Of a DNA stretch of 64,000 nt, positions 55,875 through 64,000 are shown one piece after another. Positions within the stretch are counted from its first letter, which is position 1. Each line of letters begins with the position of its first letter. The stretch covers positions 91,114 through 155,113 of the forward strand of contig JAPTJF010000100.1 in NCBI GenBank assembly GCA_029339195.1. Direction: 5' to 3'. Below the pieces are notes generated by a model. That model did not search any database and was not told where the DNA came from. It was given only the letters and a program-made list of their open reading frames with translations. The position numbers and the translations under genes are program-made. The DNA comes from Micractinium sp. NFX-FRZ (Eukaryota > Chlorophyta > Trebouxiophyceae > Chlorellales > Chlorellaceae).

Positions 55875-56334
55875 ATGGACCCTCCGAGCGACCCCTGGCT
55901 TGCGATCGACAAGCTTCAGCACTTTGCCTTCTGCTTTGCGGTCACCGCTGCCGGCTTCCTGGCGGCCTCGCGCAGCTCGTCGCTTCGAAGGCACCGCCTG
56001 ACTGTGGGCTGCCTGGCAGGCGCGATCGCCGGGTTAGGAAAAGAGGCTGGGGACGTGCTGGGGGTAAGAGCAAGGCTGGTGCCCATCGAGCCGCTGCCGC
56101 CGCCCTGCCGCCGCACCACCCAGCCCCCCTGGTGCATGCCTCACTCCTTCCCTTCCCATGGCACCGCAGTGGTGGCCAGGAGTTCTATCTGTGAGAGACC
56201 TGGGTGCAGACGCTGCGGGGGTGGCGGCAGCGTTGGCAGCGCTGGTAGCAGCAGAGGCGACGGTGCGGCGTCGGCCGCTAGCCCTGTCGACAGAGGGCAA
56301 GCGGCAGCAGGTGCAGCAAGAGGGCACGGTGTGA
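55875..56334 (+). CDS. Small membrane-associated protein, DUF2279/YfiM-like
   Basis: Model: 55875-56063, 56170-56334; 117 residues. WLAIDKLQHFAFCFAVTAAG, then AGAIAGLGKEAGDVLGWWPG and SVRDLGADAAGV, recalls the D-K-x-x-H ... GKE..D ... S..DL.A...G layout of the DUF2279/YfiM family, whose bacterial members are small envelope proteins of unknown function. Two hydrophobic helices are predicted (about 16-32 and 45-58) plus a third Ala/Val-rich one near residues 77-96. Start at MDPPSDPW is chosen because the conserved part begins right after it; the frame is open far upstream. Family assignment is from memory of the pattern and should be treated as tentative. Confidence 0.55.
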
Positions 56335-56364
56335 TGGGGGCTGCAGGAAGCTAGCCAAACGCCT

Positions 56365-58445
56365 ATGGAGCGTGCTGGTGGCGGTGGCTGCGGCGGCGGA
56401 TCCACGCAGGCGTCCACTGTGCAAAGGCAGAGCCAGCAACCGACACCGCAGCCAGCTCAGGGGCAGCAGCCGCCAGGGGAAGGCGTCGCGCCCGCCACCG
56501 CAGCTCTGCTCACTCGCAGCGGCGGCAAGCATGCTGCGGCAGAGGAGCGCAGCCTGGAGTGCCGCCGGTTCGAGGTGGCAGGCGTGGGGATCGACATACG
56601 GCAGGACACTAGAGGTAGCAATGCGCTGAGGCCGCTGGATGATGACAGAGTGTTCCAGGGTGACAGCGCTGGCGCTGACGAGGCGGCGCCGCCCATCCTG
56701 ACAGGCAGGTCCCCCCAGGCGGGCAGGCAAGCGGGCATGCCCTTTTGCCAAACGCGTGGCGCCCTGCTGTGCTGTGCTCTGTTGCGCTTGCCTGCAGCAT
56801 GCACTGAGGAGTACAGCTGGCGGCACCTCCTGCATCCCTGCTGGCCCCCACCTTTGGGCAGGCTGTCCTCCCCTGACCCCATCCTTTTTCCCTGCCCCTC
56901 TGGCCACCTGAAACCCTTCACCCCTGCAGCCGAGGACCTCAACCGTGTGGGGCTGGTGGTGTGGTCGTATCCCTGCTGGCACCCACCTCTCCTCCCCTCA
57001 CCCAACCGTATCCTCTGTCCCCCTGGCCCGTTCCCCTTCCCATCCCTGCAGCCGAGGACCTGAGCCGCGTGGGGCTGGTGGTGTGGCAGGCGGGGTTTGT
57101 TCTGGCCGACCTGCTGCTGCGCAAGCCCCCCTTTGGCAGCTGGCACGGAACCCAGGTGCTCGACCTGGGCTGCGGGACGGGTGAGCGGGGCTGGTGAGCG
57201 GGGAAGGTGGAGGAGCGATGGGCTGGTGGGAGGGCAAGCAATGGGCGGGGTGCGGAGCTGGTGGGGAGGCAAGTGGGTGGGCATGGTGGGCAGCCTTTGC
57301 TGAGCGCTGTGGCATCTCTTGATGAGGAAGGATTGGCCTGGCAGAGATGTGCCGGCACCTGCCTTCCCGCCTTCAAGACCGCCTTCCTTAGCTCCCCTGC
57401 CTCAGCTGGGCCCTCATCCCGCCCAGCAAGCACCCATCGCCTGGCCCCGCTGCGCGCCTCTATCCCACCTACCTGCACCCCCACCCCCTCGGTCCCTGTC
57501 CCCCTTGCCGGCAGGGCTCGTGGGCATTCTGCTGGCCCTGGCGGGGGCAGAGGTGACACTGAGTGACCAGCCACACATCGTTCCGCTGGCAGAGGCAAAT
57601 GTGAGGGCCAACCTGGCGCCTGGGCTGCACCGTGCACGGGTCGTGGGGTACAGCTGGGGGCAGGGCGATGCGGCAGCAGCTCTGTTGCCTCCGCACCCAC
57701 AGCCAGCCGGGCAGCAACAGCTGCGAGAGCGGGGGGTGGCGGGAGAAGAGGGAGCGGCGGCGGCGGCGGCTCAGCAGCCTGCAGCAGCAGCGGCAGCAGA
57801 GGTGGGGAAGTTAGAACGACAGGAGCAGGCACAAGCTGAAGGGCAGCAAGCCCCGCCCCAGCAACCACAGCAGCAGCAGCAACCACAGCAGCAGCAGCAC
57901 ACAGCAGCAGTGCCGTCCCCACGCCCACCGCCGGCCCCCTGCTTCGACGTCATCACAGCAGCGGATGTGGTGTACCAGCCGGAAGCTTACCCTGAGCTGG
58001 CAACCACGCTGCGCGCGCTGGCCGCCCCCCACACCCTTGTCTACCTCGCCTTCAAGCGCAGGGGTGCGTTGCAAGCGTGCATGGGAACCGAGCGCTGGTG
58101 CCGGTGCTACAGCTGCTGGCTGGCACACATGTGTCCCGTGCTGCCTGTGCCTGAGCTGCATGGCCTGCCACCTTGCTGGGGGCTCTATGCCCATCCACCT
58201 GCATCCCTGTCCCACAGCCCCCGCATAGGCCACACTCTCCGCCCACCGCCCCGCCGTCCCCTGCCCGTCCTTTCCCGCTCACCGCTCACGCGCCCCTCTC
58301 CCCGCCTGTAGGCCTGCAGGAGGGCTCCTTCCTGCAGCGCCTGGAGTCCCTGGGCTTTGCCCTGGCCGAGGTGCCCGGGCGGCAGCTGGCGGAGGAGTAC
58401 CGGGAGGGCGCCTACCGGGTGGTGCGGGCCTGCCGCATCGAGTGA
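56365..58445 (+). CDS. METTL21/Methyltransf_16-type protein methyltransferase
   Basis: Model: 56365-56614, 57052-57180, 57515-58063, 58312-58445; 353 residues. After a Gln/Gly-rich N terminus come RRFEVAGVGIDIRQ, the VGLVVWQAGFVLADLL segment, the SAM-binding VLDLGCGTGLVGILLALAG (119-137) with acidic VTLSD, and DVITAADVVYQPEAYPELAT, the D-V-V-Y post-motif of this family; YLAFKRR and YREGAYRVVRA complete the fold. Members mostly methylate lysines on chaperones and translation factors; the substrate here is unknown. A ~100-residue Ala/Gln/Glu insertion (57660-57945) separates motif II from the DVVY strand. Exon 2 is preceded by a tandem near-copy of its own acceptor and first 33 bases. Confidence 0.82.
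56831..56968 (+). repeat. Tandem duplicate of the exon 2 acceptor region (methyltransferase)
   Basis: A ~138 base unit is repeated head to tail (56831-56968 and about 56969-57095). Each copy has CCCTGCTGGC, a pyrimidine tract, CTGCAGCCGAGGACCT, then CGTGTGGGGCTGGTGGTGTG or its near match. Only the second copy continues into the conserved exon. Confidence 0.95.
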
Positions 58446-59214
58446 CAGACCAACCGTTGGCGGCAGCTGAATGCCAGCTGCTGCTGGCATAGCGCAACGG
58501 CATGGAGGCTGCCCGCGGCAGCACCTGGCGTGCCTTCCGCTGCCTAGGCAGCCCGCCGCTCTGCCCCTCAGCCACACCGGGCCGGCCCACTTGCCTTCGA
58601 GCCTGCCTGTTCCCTCTCTTCCGGCACCCGCCTGCTACCAGCCTTCAACACACAGCAGTGCCTCTCCGGCTCTCCCGCCAACACCCTTCAGCTCCCGCCT
58701 CCCTCCCTACTCTGCCGACCTTCCTGTGCTTGTCAACCTCGAGTGCCGCAAGGTTGTTTATAAAGGCATGCTGCTCAAGGAGGGCACATGGGCTGTGTGT
58801 ACAATACAAAGTTGCGCAGAGCAGAGGAGGGCGCTCTGGGGGCCGCGGCGGGCAGGCGATGTGCGCTGCGGGACCGGGCAAGGGAGGCGGTGAGGGGCAG
58901 TGCAGGCAAGCAATAAGGGCGCGGGGCATGGAGCGGAGGGTGGGAGCTGGACAGGAGGGGAGAGCAGGGAAGCCAGGAGAGCGGGGCACCGGAAGGGGAG
59001 CACAGAAGAGAGACAATTGGGTTCTGCGGTAGCGTGTGAGGGACGAGGGGCGGGCGGGCTCGCGGGCGGGGAATGGTTGCCACGGCTGCCCTGCAGGCCC
59101 AGGGGAGGCTCGTTTCGTTTATATTGTTGATGGGAAGCGGGTACAGAAGGGGGGAGGGAGATGGGAGTAAGCAGGATACGGCAGGGTCTGGGTGGGCGCA
59201 AGGCCACGCCGTGC
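58446..59214. other. Convergent 3' flanks
   Basis: Between the methyltransferase (+) and ISCA1 (-). No exon recognised; 58820-59070 is purine-rich on the plus strand. Confidence 0.45.
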
Positions 59215-60430
59215 CTAGCCTTGCCCGCCACCTGCTGCTGCCGCTGCGGGCGCCCCGCCGCCGCTGCCGTCTGCTGCGTGCATGGCTGCCGCTTCTGCTG
59301 CGTTCTGCTTGGCTGCCTTGGGGTCGACCGTGAAACTCTCCCCACAGCCACATGTTCCCTTGGCATTGGGGTTGATGAACACAAACTCAGACCTGCGGCA
59401 GGGGAGAGGCGCGGCGTCAATAACAATGAGCAGTTGCACGAGAAGCCTAGAAGCATGAGCCCTTGGCGTGTCGCGGTTGTTCAACACAAGTTCAGTGCTG
59501 CGGCAGCGCAACATGCATCTGAGGAAACAGCCGAGGCATGTTCTCTCCACGCAAACCTCCACATAACAATGTTTATTGACAAAAAACGATGTTAGGCAAG
59601 CCCTCTGCTCACCTCAGTCGGTCCTCCACAAAGTCCATGCGTGTGCCCAGCACGTGCATGAGCGCCGCCGGGTCAATCAGCACCTTGACCCCCTCCTGCT
59701 CCACAACCTCGTCAAACCGACCCTGCGGGAGGGGCAGGGGCCGAAAACTTAAAGTTTGGATACATGTATGCATGTCCCACTGACTGCACGGTGGGTAAGT
59801 GGGTGGAGGGCAGTCCAGCAGCAGGCAGGCAGGTGTCAGGGTGCATGCAACCAGGGTGCACCCACGACTCCCAAGCCAGCAACCGAAGTAGCAGCATATG
59901 CCCGGGGGAAAAGAGCCTGCTCCGCTGGTGTCAGCGCCAGCCTGGCGTGTTGCCTGCTGTTGTGCCGCCGCCCGGTGGGGGTGCGTGCAGCCATGCCGCA
60001 CCTTACCAACTACCACGCACGCATCCTGACATAGGCCGACCTGCCACACCAGCCGTCAGCAGCCCCACCCACCTTGTCGTCTGCGTAGTTGAGGGTGTAG
60101 GCCATGCCGTTGCACCCGCGTGTCTTTATCCCCAGCTTCAGAAACTCCTGCACAACAAAAGAACAACACAGGTGGCAGTAGGCACGGCTGCACTCGCCCG
60201 CCGTCCCGCGTTGCTGGCCTGCAATGCGGGGGAGCGCACAGCCCCCCGTACCGGCTTGTGACACACCCGACTTGCCAAACCCCAGCACCCACCTTGTTGC
60301 GCTTCTCCAGCAGCGCCTTGATGCGCTCAACCGCCGTGTCGGTGAGCTCCAGCACAGCTTTGCGGGGGCGCGGCGCCGCCGCCGCCCGCCGCGCCGCCTG
60401 CGCCAGGGCCGCCAGGCTGCTGTGAACCAT
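59215..60430 (-). CDS. ISCA1: Iron-sulfur cluster assembly protein, A-type (IscA/HesB), ISCA1-like
   Basis: Model (minus): 60293-60430, 60073-60147, 59613-59722, 59215-59392; 166 residues. The A-type carrier signature is complete: LTDTAVERIKALLE, LKLGIKTRGCNGMAYTLNYA, GVKVLIDPAALMHVLGTRMD and FVFINPNAKGTCGCGESF. The three ligands are Cys58, Cys122 and Cys124, i.e. Cys-x63-Cys-x-Cys as in IscA. The Arg/Ala-rich first ~25 residues (ALAQAARRAAAAPRP) look like a mitochondrial presequence, so it most likely acts in 4Fe-4S protein maturation in mitochondria. A ~30-residue Ala/Gly tail after FTVDPKAAKQ is unusual. Diverges from METTL5 with ~510 bases between starts. Confidence 0.92.
59463..59512 (-). 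repeat. Exon-edge echo: start of the last ISCA1 exon
   Basis: On the minus strand, CTGCCGCAG followed by CACTGAACTTGTGTTGAACAA and GCCAAGGG copies the acceptor and first ~45 bases of the last exon (SEFVFINPNAKG). Lies ~100 bases upstream of the real one and keeps an intact CAG. Confidence 0.88.
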
Positions 60431-60943
60431 TGCGTGGCCCAGGCCACTGCTTTGTCAGGCCACCGCCCGCTGGTGAGAGGAAGCTGTGAGGCCAGGGGCT
60501 CCGCAAGAGTGCGCGCGGGATGTGGCAGGGGCGGGCGCGCTGACACAGTGGCGGCTTGGAGTTTGCGCCTAGACTGCGCAGAAGCGCGAGGACAGCGCCG
60601 GTGAGGTGCCGCCGAGAGCTTCTCGAGAGGAGGCCTACAACCGAGAGGCCTGCGAGAGAGGGCCTGCGCACGCTGCGGCGGGTCGCAGTGTGATCAGAAG
60701 CGCAAGCTGGAAGTGGGGTTGCGTCATAGGGGCACGCAACAACCCAAAGGGGCAGTTCAGCGGTGATGTGGCAGCGGGGCCGTCAGAGGGGCAGTGTGGT
60801 GACGCTGTTGGCCTACAGCGCGTTCCGTTGGCACTTTCGACACCTACAATGCATGCCACTTATTGACAACAGCTGCGGGAGGGCACACTCGCTCGGCGGC
60901 ACGACACAGCGGCTCGACCTGCACTCCTTAGCGGGGCCGCAGC
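60431..60943. other. Divergent promoter region, ISCA1 / METTL5
   Basis: 513 bases between two divergent starts; no exon or clear TATA box seen. Confidence 0.5.
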
Positions 60944-63631
60944 ATGAAACTAAAGGAGCTAGAGTCCTTGATGCAGGTGATAGCACGGGGGTGGCGGCAC
61001 ATGCCGCAGCATGTTGGCCTGCCGCCGCTGCCGCCGCCTGCCGCCAGCCACTGGACGCACTGCCGAGGCTTTGCCTGGGCGCAGTGTTGCCGTTCCAGCT
61101 TCCCACACCGTGTGAGGAGGCCTTCTTTGCAGGACATTGCCCCCTTTGAGGAGCCCAAGGTTGAGCTGGAGCAGTACCCGACGGGGCCACACCTTGCCTC
61201 CCGCTTGCTCTACACGGTGAGCCAAGGTGTCGAGGTTTTGGCAGCGTGGTGTGCCGCTCTTCTAACAGAAGGCCCATGGGGGGCGGCCGGCCCTGCCTGG
61301 GGGGGTTCCCCGGCGCAGGTGGAAAGCAGGCTGGTTGGAAGCGAGCATGCAGTTGTCTCGATATCTCCCGCCGCCCCAGACAGCTGGCCTCTCTGCCACG
61401 TGCGGTCGGTTGAAAGTGGTTGCCTTTGGCTGGTGCTCGCGCAGCACCAGCCAGCCAGTTGTGGCAGAAACTGGTGTGCAGTAAGTGCACGCGTTAAGGT
61501 TGTGGTCCAATGTTCTTGCTGCAGGTAGCCAACAGCTATGACGAGTTTGAGGGGCAGACGGTGATCGACCTGGGGTGCGGCACGGTGAGGCAGGCGGGCA
61601 TGGGGGGTCCAAGCATGTGCCGGTGGTGGAGTTGATTGGTGCGAGGTGCGGTGGGGCGGGGCCGCCGCCCCTCCGAAAGAGCGCTGCGGTGATGCTGTCT
61701 CTGCCGCTCACAGCGCCACCCAATTCGCCCCAGCCAAGATCACCCCACCCAAGTCATCCCACCTGAGTGCCTCACCAAGGGCCCCACATGGCGCGCCTGG
61801 TCCCACAGGGACGCCCATCCAGGCTGCTGACAGGGGCGCTCACTGTCGCGTCTCCCCCTCCCCGTCGTTCCCCCCTGCTCCCCCTTGCCTTTCCTCTCTT
61901 CCTGGCCATGCTGAGCGTTGGGGCGGCCATGCTGGAACGTCTTCCCCTGCCCCCCTCCCTGCCTCCCCTCGCTTATTGTGCCCCTCCCCTCACCCCCCCA
62001 ACCTCAACCCCTCTCCCAGGCCATGCTGAGCATCGGGGCAGCCATGCTGGGGGCGCTGCACGTGGTTGGCGTGGATGTGGACAACGATGCGCTGCAGATA
62101 GCCCAGGCAAACGTGGACGAGTATGAAGACCACCTGCCGGTGAGGGCCAAGCATTGCTGCTTGATGGCCTGGATCGGACCGTCTGACTGAGCGCCCTTGC
62201 TTTGCCTTTGTATTGATGCACGTGTTGGATGGTTGCAGTCGCTACTCTGTGCGTGAATTGGGTAGCCATCTGTCTCCCTGATTGGTGTGAGTGAGGACAC
62301 AGGCCACCTGCCAATGACTTGGCAGCTGCTCGGGTTGGGGGGAGAGGAGGCACCCAACCCCTCCTTACCCGCTTCTCCAATTGCACCCCTCTCATCTGCA
62401 GATCGACTTTGTCCTCTGTGACGTGCGCCAGGTGGCGGCCCAGACACGGCTGAAAGCAGACACAGTCATCATGAACCCGCCCTTTGGCACGCGACGGAAA
62501 GGTGGGTGGGCGCTTGCTGCTCACACGGTGCGTGCTCCCTTTCACATCCGTGGCTGGACAATGAGGTGCATGCAAACCCTTGTTGTGCACCTTCATGTGC
62601 CCCAGCAGTAGCAAATATGGAGTGCCTTCGCGCTCGCCCCCGCCTTATTAACGTGCCCATTCCCTCAACACTCTCTACGCACACTAACGACAACCTTGCC
62701 TCTTCCGGCCCCCGCCCTCTGCTCCTTTCAACCCTGTGCAGGCGCGGACATGGAGTTCCTGCGCGCCGCCTTCTCCCTCTCCCGCAACTCTGTCTACTCG
62801 CTGCACAAGTCTTCCACGCGGGAGTACATCCAGCGGCTGGCGGAGCGCGAGCTGAGAGCGCAGTCAGGTGGGTGGGTGGCGGGGGCTGTGGGGGCTTGTA
62901 TTCTGGGGGGGTGAGGATAAGGCCCGAGGGTAGGCGCGGGGTGCGGTTGGGTGGGGGGGGGTCGCGTGCGATGGGGAGGTGAGACATCTGTGCTCGCCTG
63001 TAGGCCCCACGCCCCCTGGTACCGCCTCCGCCTCATGCGTGGTGCCGCCAACCCTCGGCCCCTGCCCGACACCCTCTGCCACGCCCGCCCCGATGTCCAA
63101 CCCTCCGCTCCGCTACCCTGCTGCTGGCCAACCTTGTCTCCCACCGCGGTGCGCCCCGCACACCTTCCCTTTTACTTTCTGCCCTGGGTGCAGCCGAGGT
63201 GCTGGCCCAGCTCAGATACGATTTGCCAGCCACCTACAAGTTCCACAAGTGAGGCGGGTGCTGGCCAGGGGTTGCTGGGGAAGGAGTAGGGGAGGAATGA
63301 CGGGACCGAAGGGCGCGACCAGCCAGACGGAGTCAGTGTGTGAGAGTAGAGGCGAGGAAGGGGGGTGATGTAACAGAGGGAGCAGGGGACGCGCTGTGCG
63401 GTGGCTGGGGTGTGCCTCTCAGCTGCACCAGCACGTGTTGCCCTGCGCCCACCCCTGTGACTGCGCAGGCCGAACAGCAGAGCTGTCAAACCACGCTGTG
63501 CCGTGCTCACGCCGCGCTGTTCCCCATGCCCGCCCGCTCTCTTCTGTCTGGTTGGTGGGTGCAGGCAGAAGAGCAAAGACATAGAAGTGGATCTGTGGCG
63601 GTTCGAAGTGCCTCCAGTAACAGACAGCTAG
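60944..63631 (+). CDS. METTL5: METTL5-type 18S rRNA m6A methyltransferase
   Basis: Model: 60944-60976, 61133-61216, 61525-61584, 62020-62139, 62402-62501, 62742-62867, 63194-63248, 63565-63631; 214 residues, the normal METTL5 length. Opens MKLKELESLMQDIAPFEEPK, then LEQYPTGPHLASRLLYT, SAM motif I VIDLGCGT (52-59), VVGVDVDNDALQIA, the catalytic NPPF tetrad (124-127) followed by GTRRKGADMEFL, and the C terminus YDLPATYKFHKQKSKDIEVD. METTL5 with TRMT112 makes the single m6A of 18S rRNA in animals; orthology here is strong from the ungapped resemblance. The first exon is only 33 bases. Intron 3 holds an echo of exon 4. Confidence 0.94.
61901..61936 (+). repeat. Exon-edge echo: start of METTL5 exon 4
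   Basis: GGCCATGCTGAGCGTTGGGG, then CGGCCATGCTGG, repeats the first 30 bases of exon 4 (AMLSIGAAMLG) 115 bases upstream. The acceptor is degraded (CCTG in place of CCAG). Confidence 0.92.
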
Positions 63632-63824
63632 CCAGCCAGGCGCCCGCGGCTGTAGCGCATCTGGTGGCAGCGAGAGCGCCGGGCCGCCCTGCGACGCCGA
63701 GCCTCTCAACGCAGCCTGTACCCATTTCTGCCCATCAGGGTTAGCTTTTGCAGGTCTTGTATATTTGTGACAGGTAGCTGAATGTTATGATAGACGCTCC
63801 AGTTGACCGTAGGATTTGTAAGCA
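63632..63824. other. 3' flank of METTL5
   Basis: No exon seen. The border with the following LINE-like fragment is uncertain. Confidence 0.4.
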
Positions 63825-64000
63825 CCAACAAATGAGGGTGCCGGAGCTGGCCAGGCGGCGGCGCAGCAGCAGCAGCGGCCTCGCTGGCAGCCCTGGCCCC
63901 AGGCATTTCTGTCCGGTTTGCCGGAGCTTGGTGGACGAACGGCGCGGAACGTGGCCCCACAAATTCCGAGGCTCAGGGGTCATGCCACACCTGATGTGGT
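63825..64000 (+). mobile_element. LINE-like retroelement fragment, truncated by the window end
   Basis: The plus strand has an open frame reading QPWPQAFLSGLPELG, then NVAPQIPRLRGHATPDVV at the last bases. The final 17 bases (GCCACACCTGATGTGGT) are identical to the minus-strand fragment near 9258 at exactly the codons of ATPDVV, and in the same frame. Upstream protein sequence differs from the first copy, so these are two elements of one family rather than one recent duplicate. Extent beyond the window is unknown. Confidence 0.5.

Overview
The window is nuclear DNA from a eukaryote, most likely a coccoid trebouxiophyte green alga of the Chlorella/Micractinium type. The taxonomic call is inference. 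It rests on very GC-rich, CTG/GCA-biased sequence, many short exons split by 50-500 base GT-AG introns, Ala/Gln-rich insertions inside conserved proteins, occasional TGTAA motifs (the green-algal polyadenylation signal) downstream of genes, and gene content typical of plants and algae: a MOT1-type molybdate transporter, a plant-like bHLH factor, a low-molecular-weight purple acid phosphatase. I assembled 17 spliced genes by hand. Every model is in frame across all its junctions (118 introns, 4 of them GC-AG). No prokaryotic operon, CRISPR, rRNA or tRNA was found.

Layout. 0-5.3 kb: two secreted Ala-rich proteins (147-1938 +, 2742-5309 -). 6.2-8.3 kb: a multi-span membrane protein (-). 8.7-9.3 kb: the 3' end of a LINE-like retroelement (-), abutting the last exon of a Golgi-type glycosyltransferase gene (9335-12839 -). 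13.9-16.5 kb: bHLH transcription factor (+). 17.4-21.9 kb: TMF/golgin-like coiled coil (-). 23.1-30.1 kb: two large secreted Ala/Gln/Ser-rich modular proteins (-). 31.4-35.2 kb: membrane-anchored purple acid phosphatase (+). 35.8-40.0 kb: an RP2/TBCC-domain protein fused to a clathrin light chain-like tail (+). 40.6-45.3 kb: molybdate transporter (-). 46.3-50.7 kb: cytosolic-type NAD malate dehydrogenase (+). 51.4-55.0 kb: a third large modular Ala-rich protein (+). 55.9-56.3 kb: small DUF2279/YfiM-like protein (+). 56.4-58.4 kb: METTL21-type protein methyltransferase (+). 59.2-60.4 kb: ISCA1 (-). 60.9-63.6 kb: METTL5 (+). 63.8-64.0 kb: start of a second LINE-like fragment (+), running off the end.

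Three things stand out. (1) Five genes belong to one apparently lineage-specific secreted family built from a roughly 110-residue cysteine-bearing module, usually encoded by two exons with conserved intron phases; copies carry 1, 1, 2, 3 and 3 modules, and composition is silk-like (Ala, Gln, Ser, Gly). (2) Many introns, above all in malate dehydrogenase, contain degraded copies ('echoes') of the edge of an adjacent exon together with its splice site, as if exon-intron borders are repeatedly tandem-duplicated and then decay. (3) One gene joins an RP2-like TBCC domain to a clathrin light chain-like C terminus and has Lys where RP2 has its catalytic Arg finger.

Most other genes are ordinary housekeeping genes with no evident shared pathway. 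Starts, and boundaries of weakly conserved exons, are predictions that transcript data would settle.
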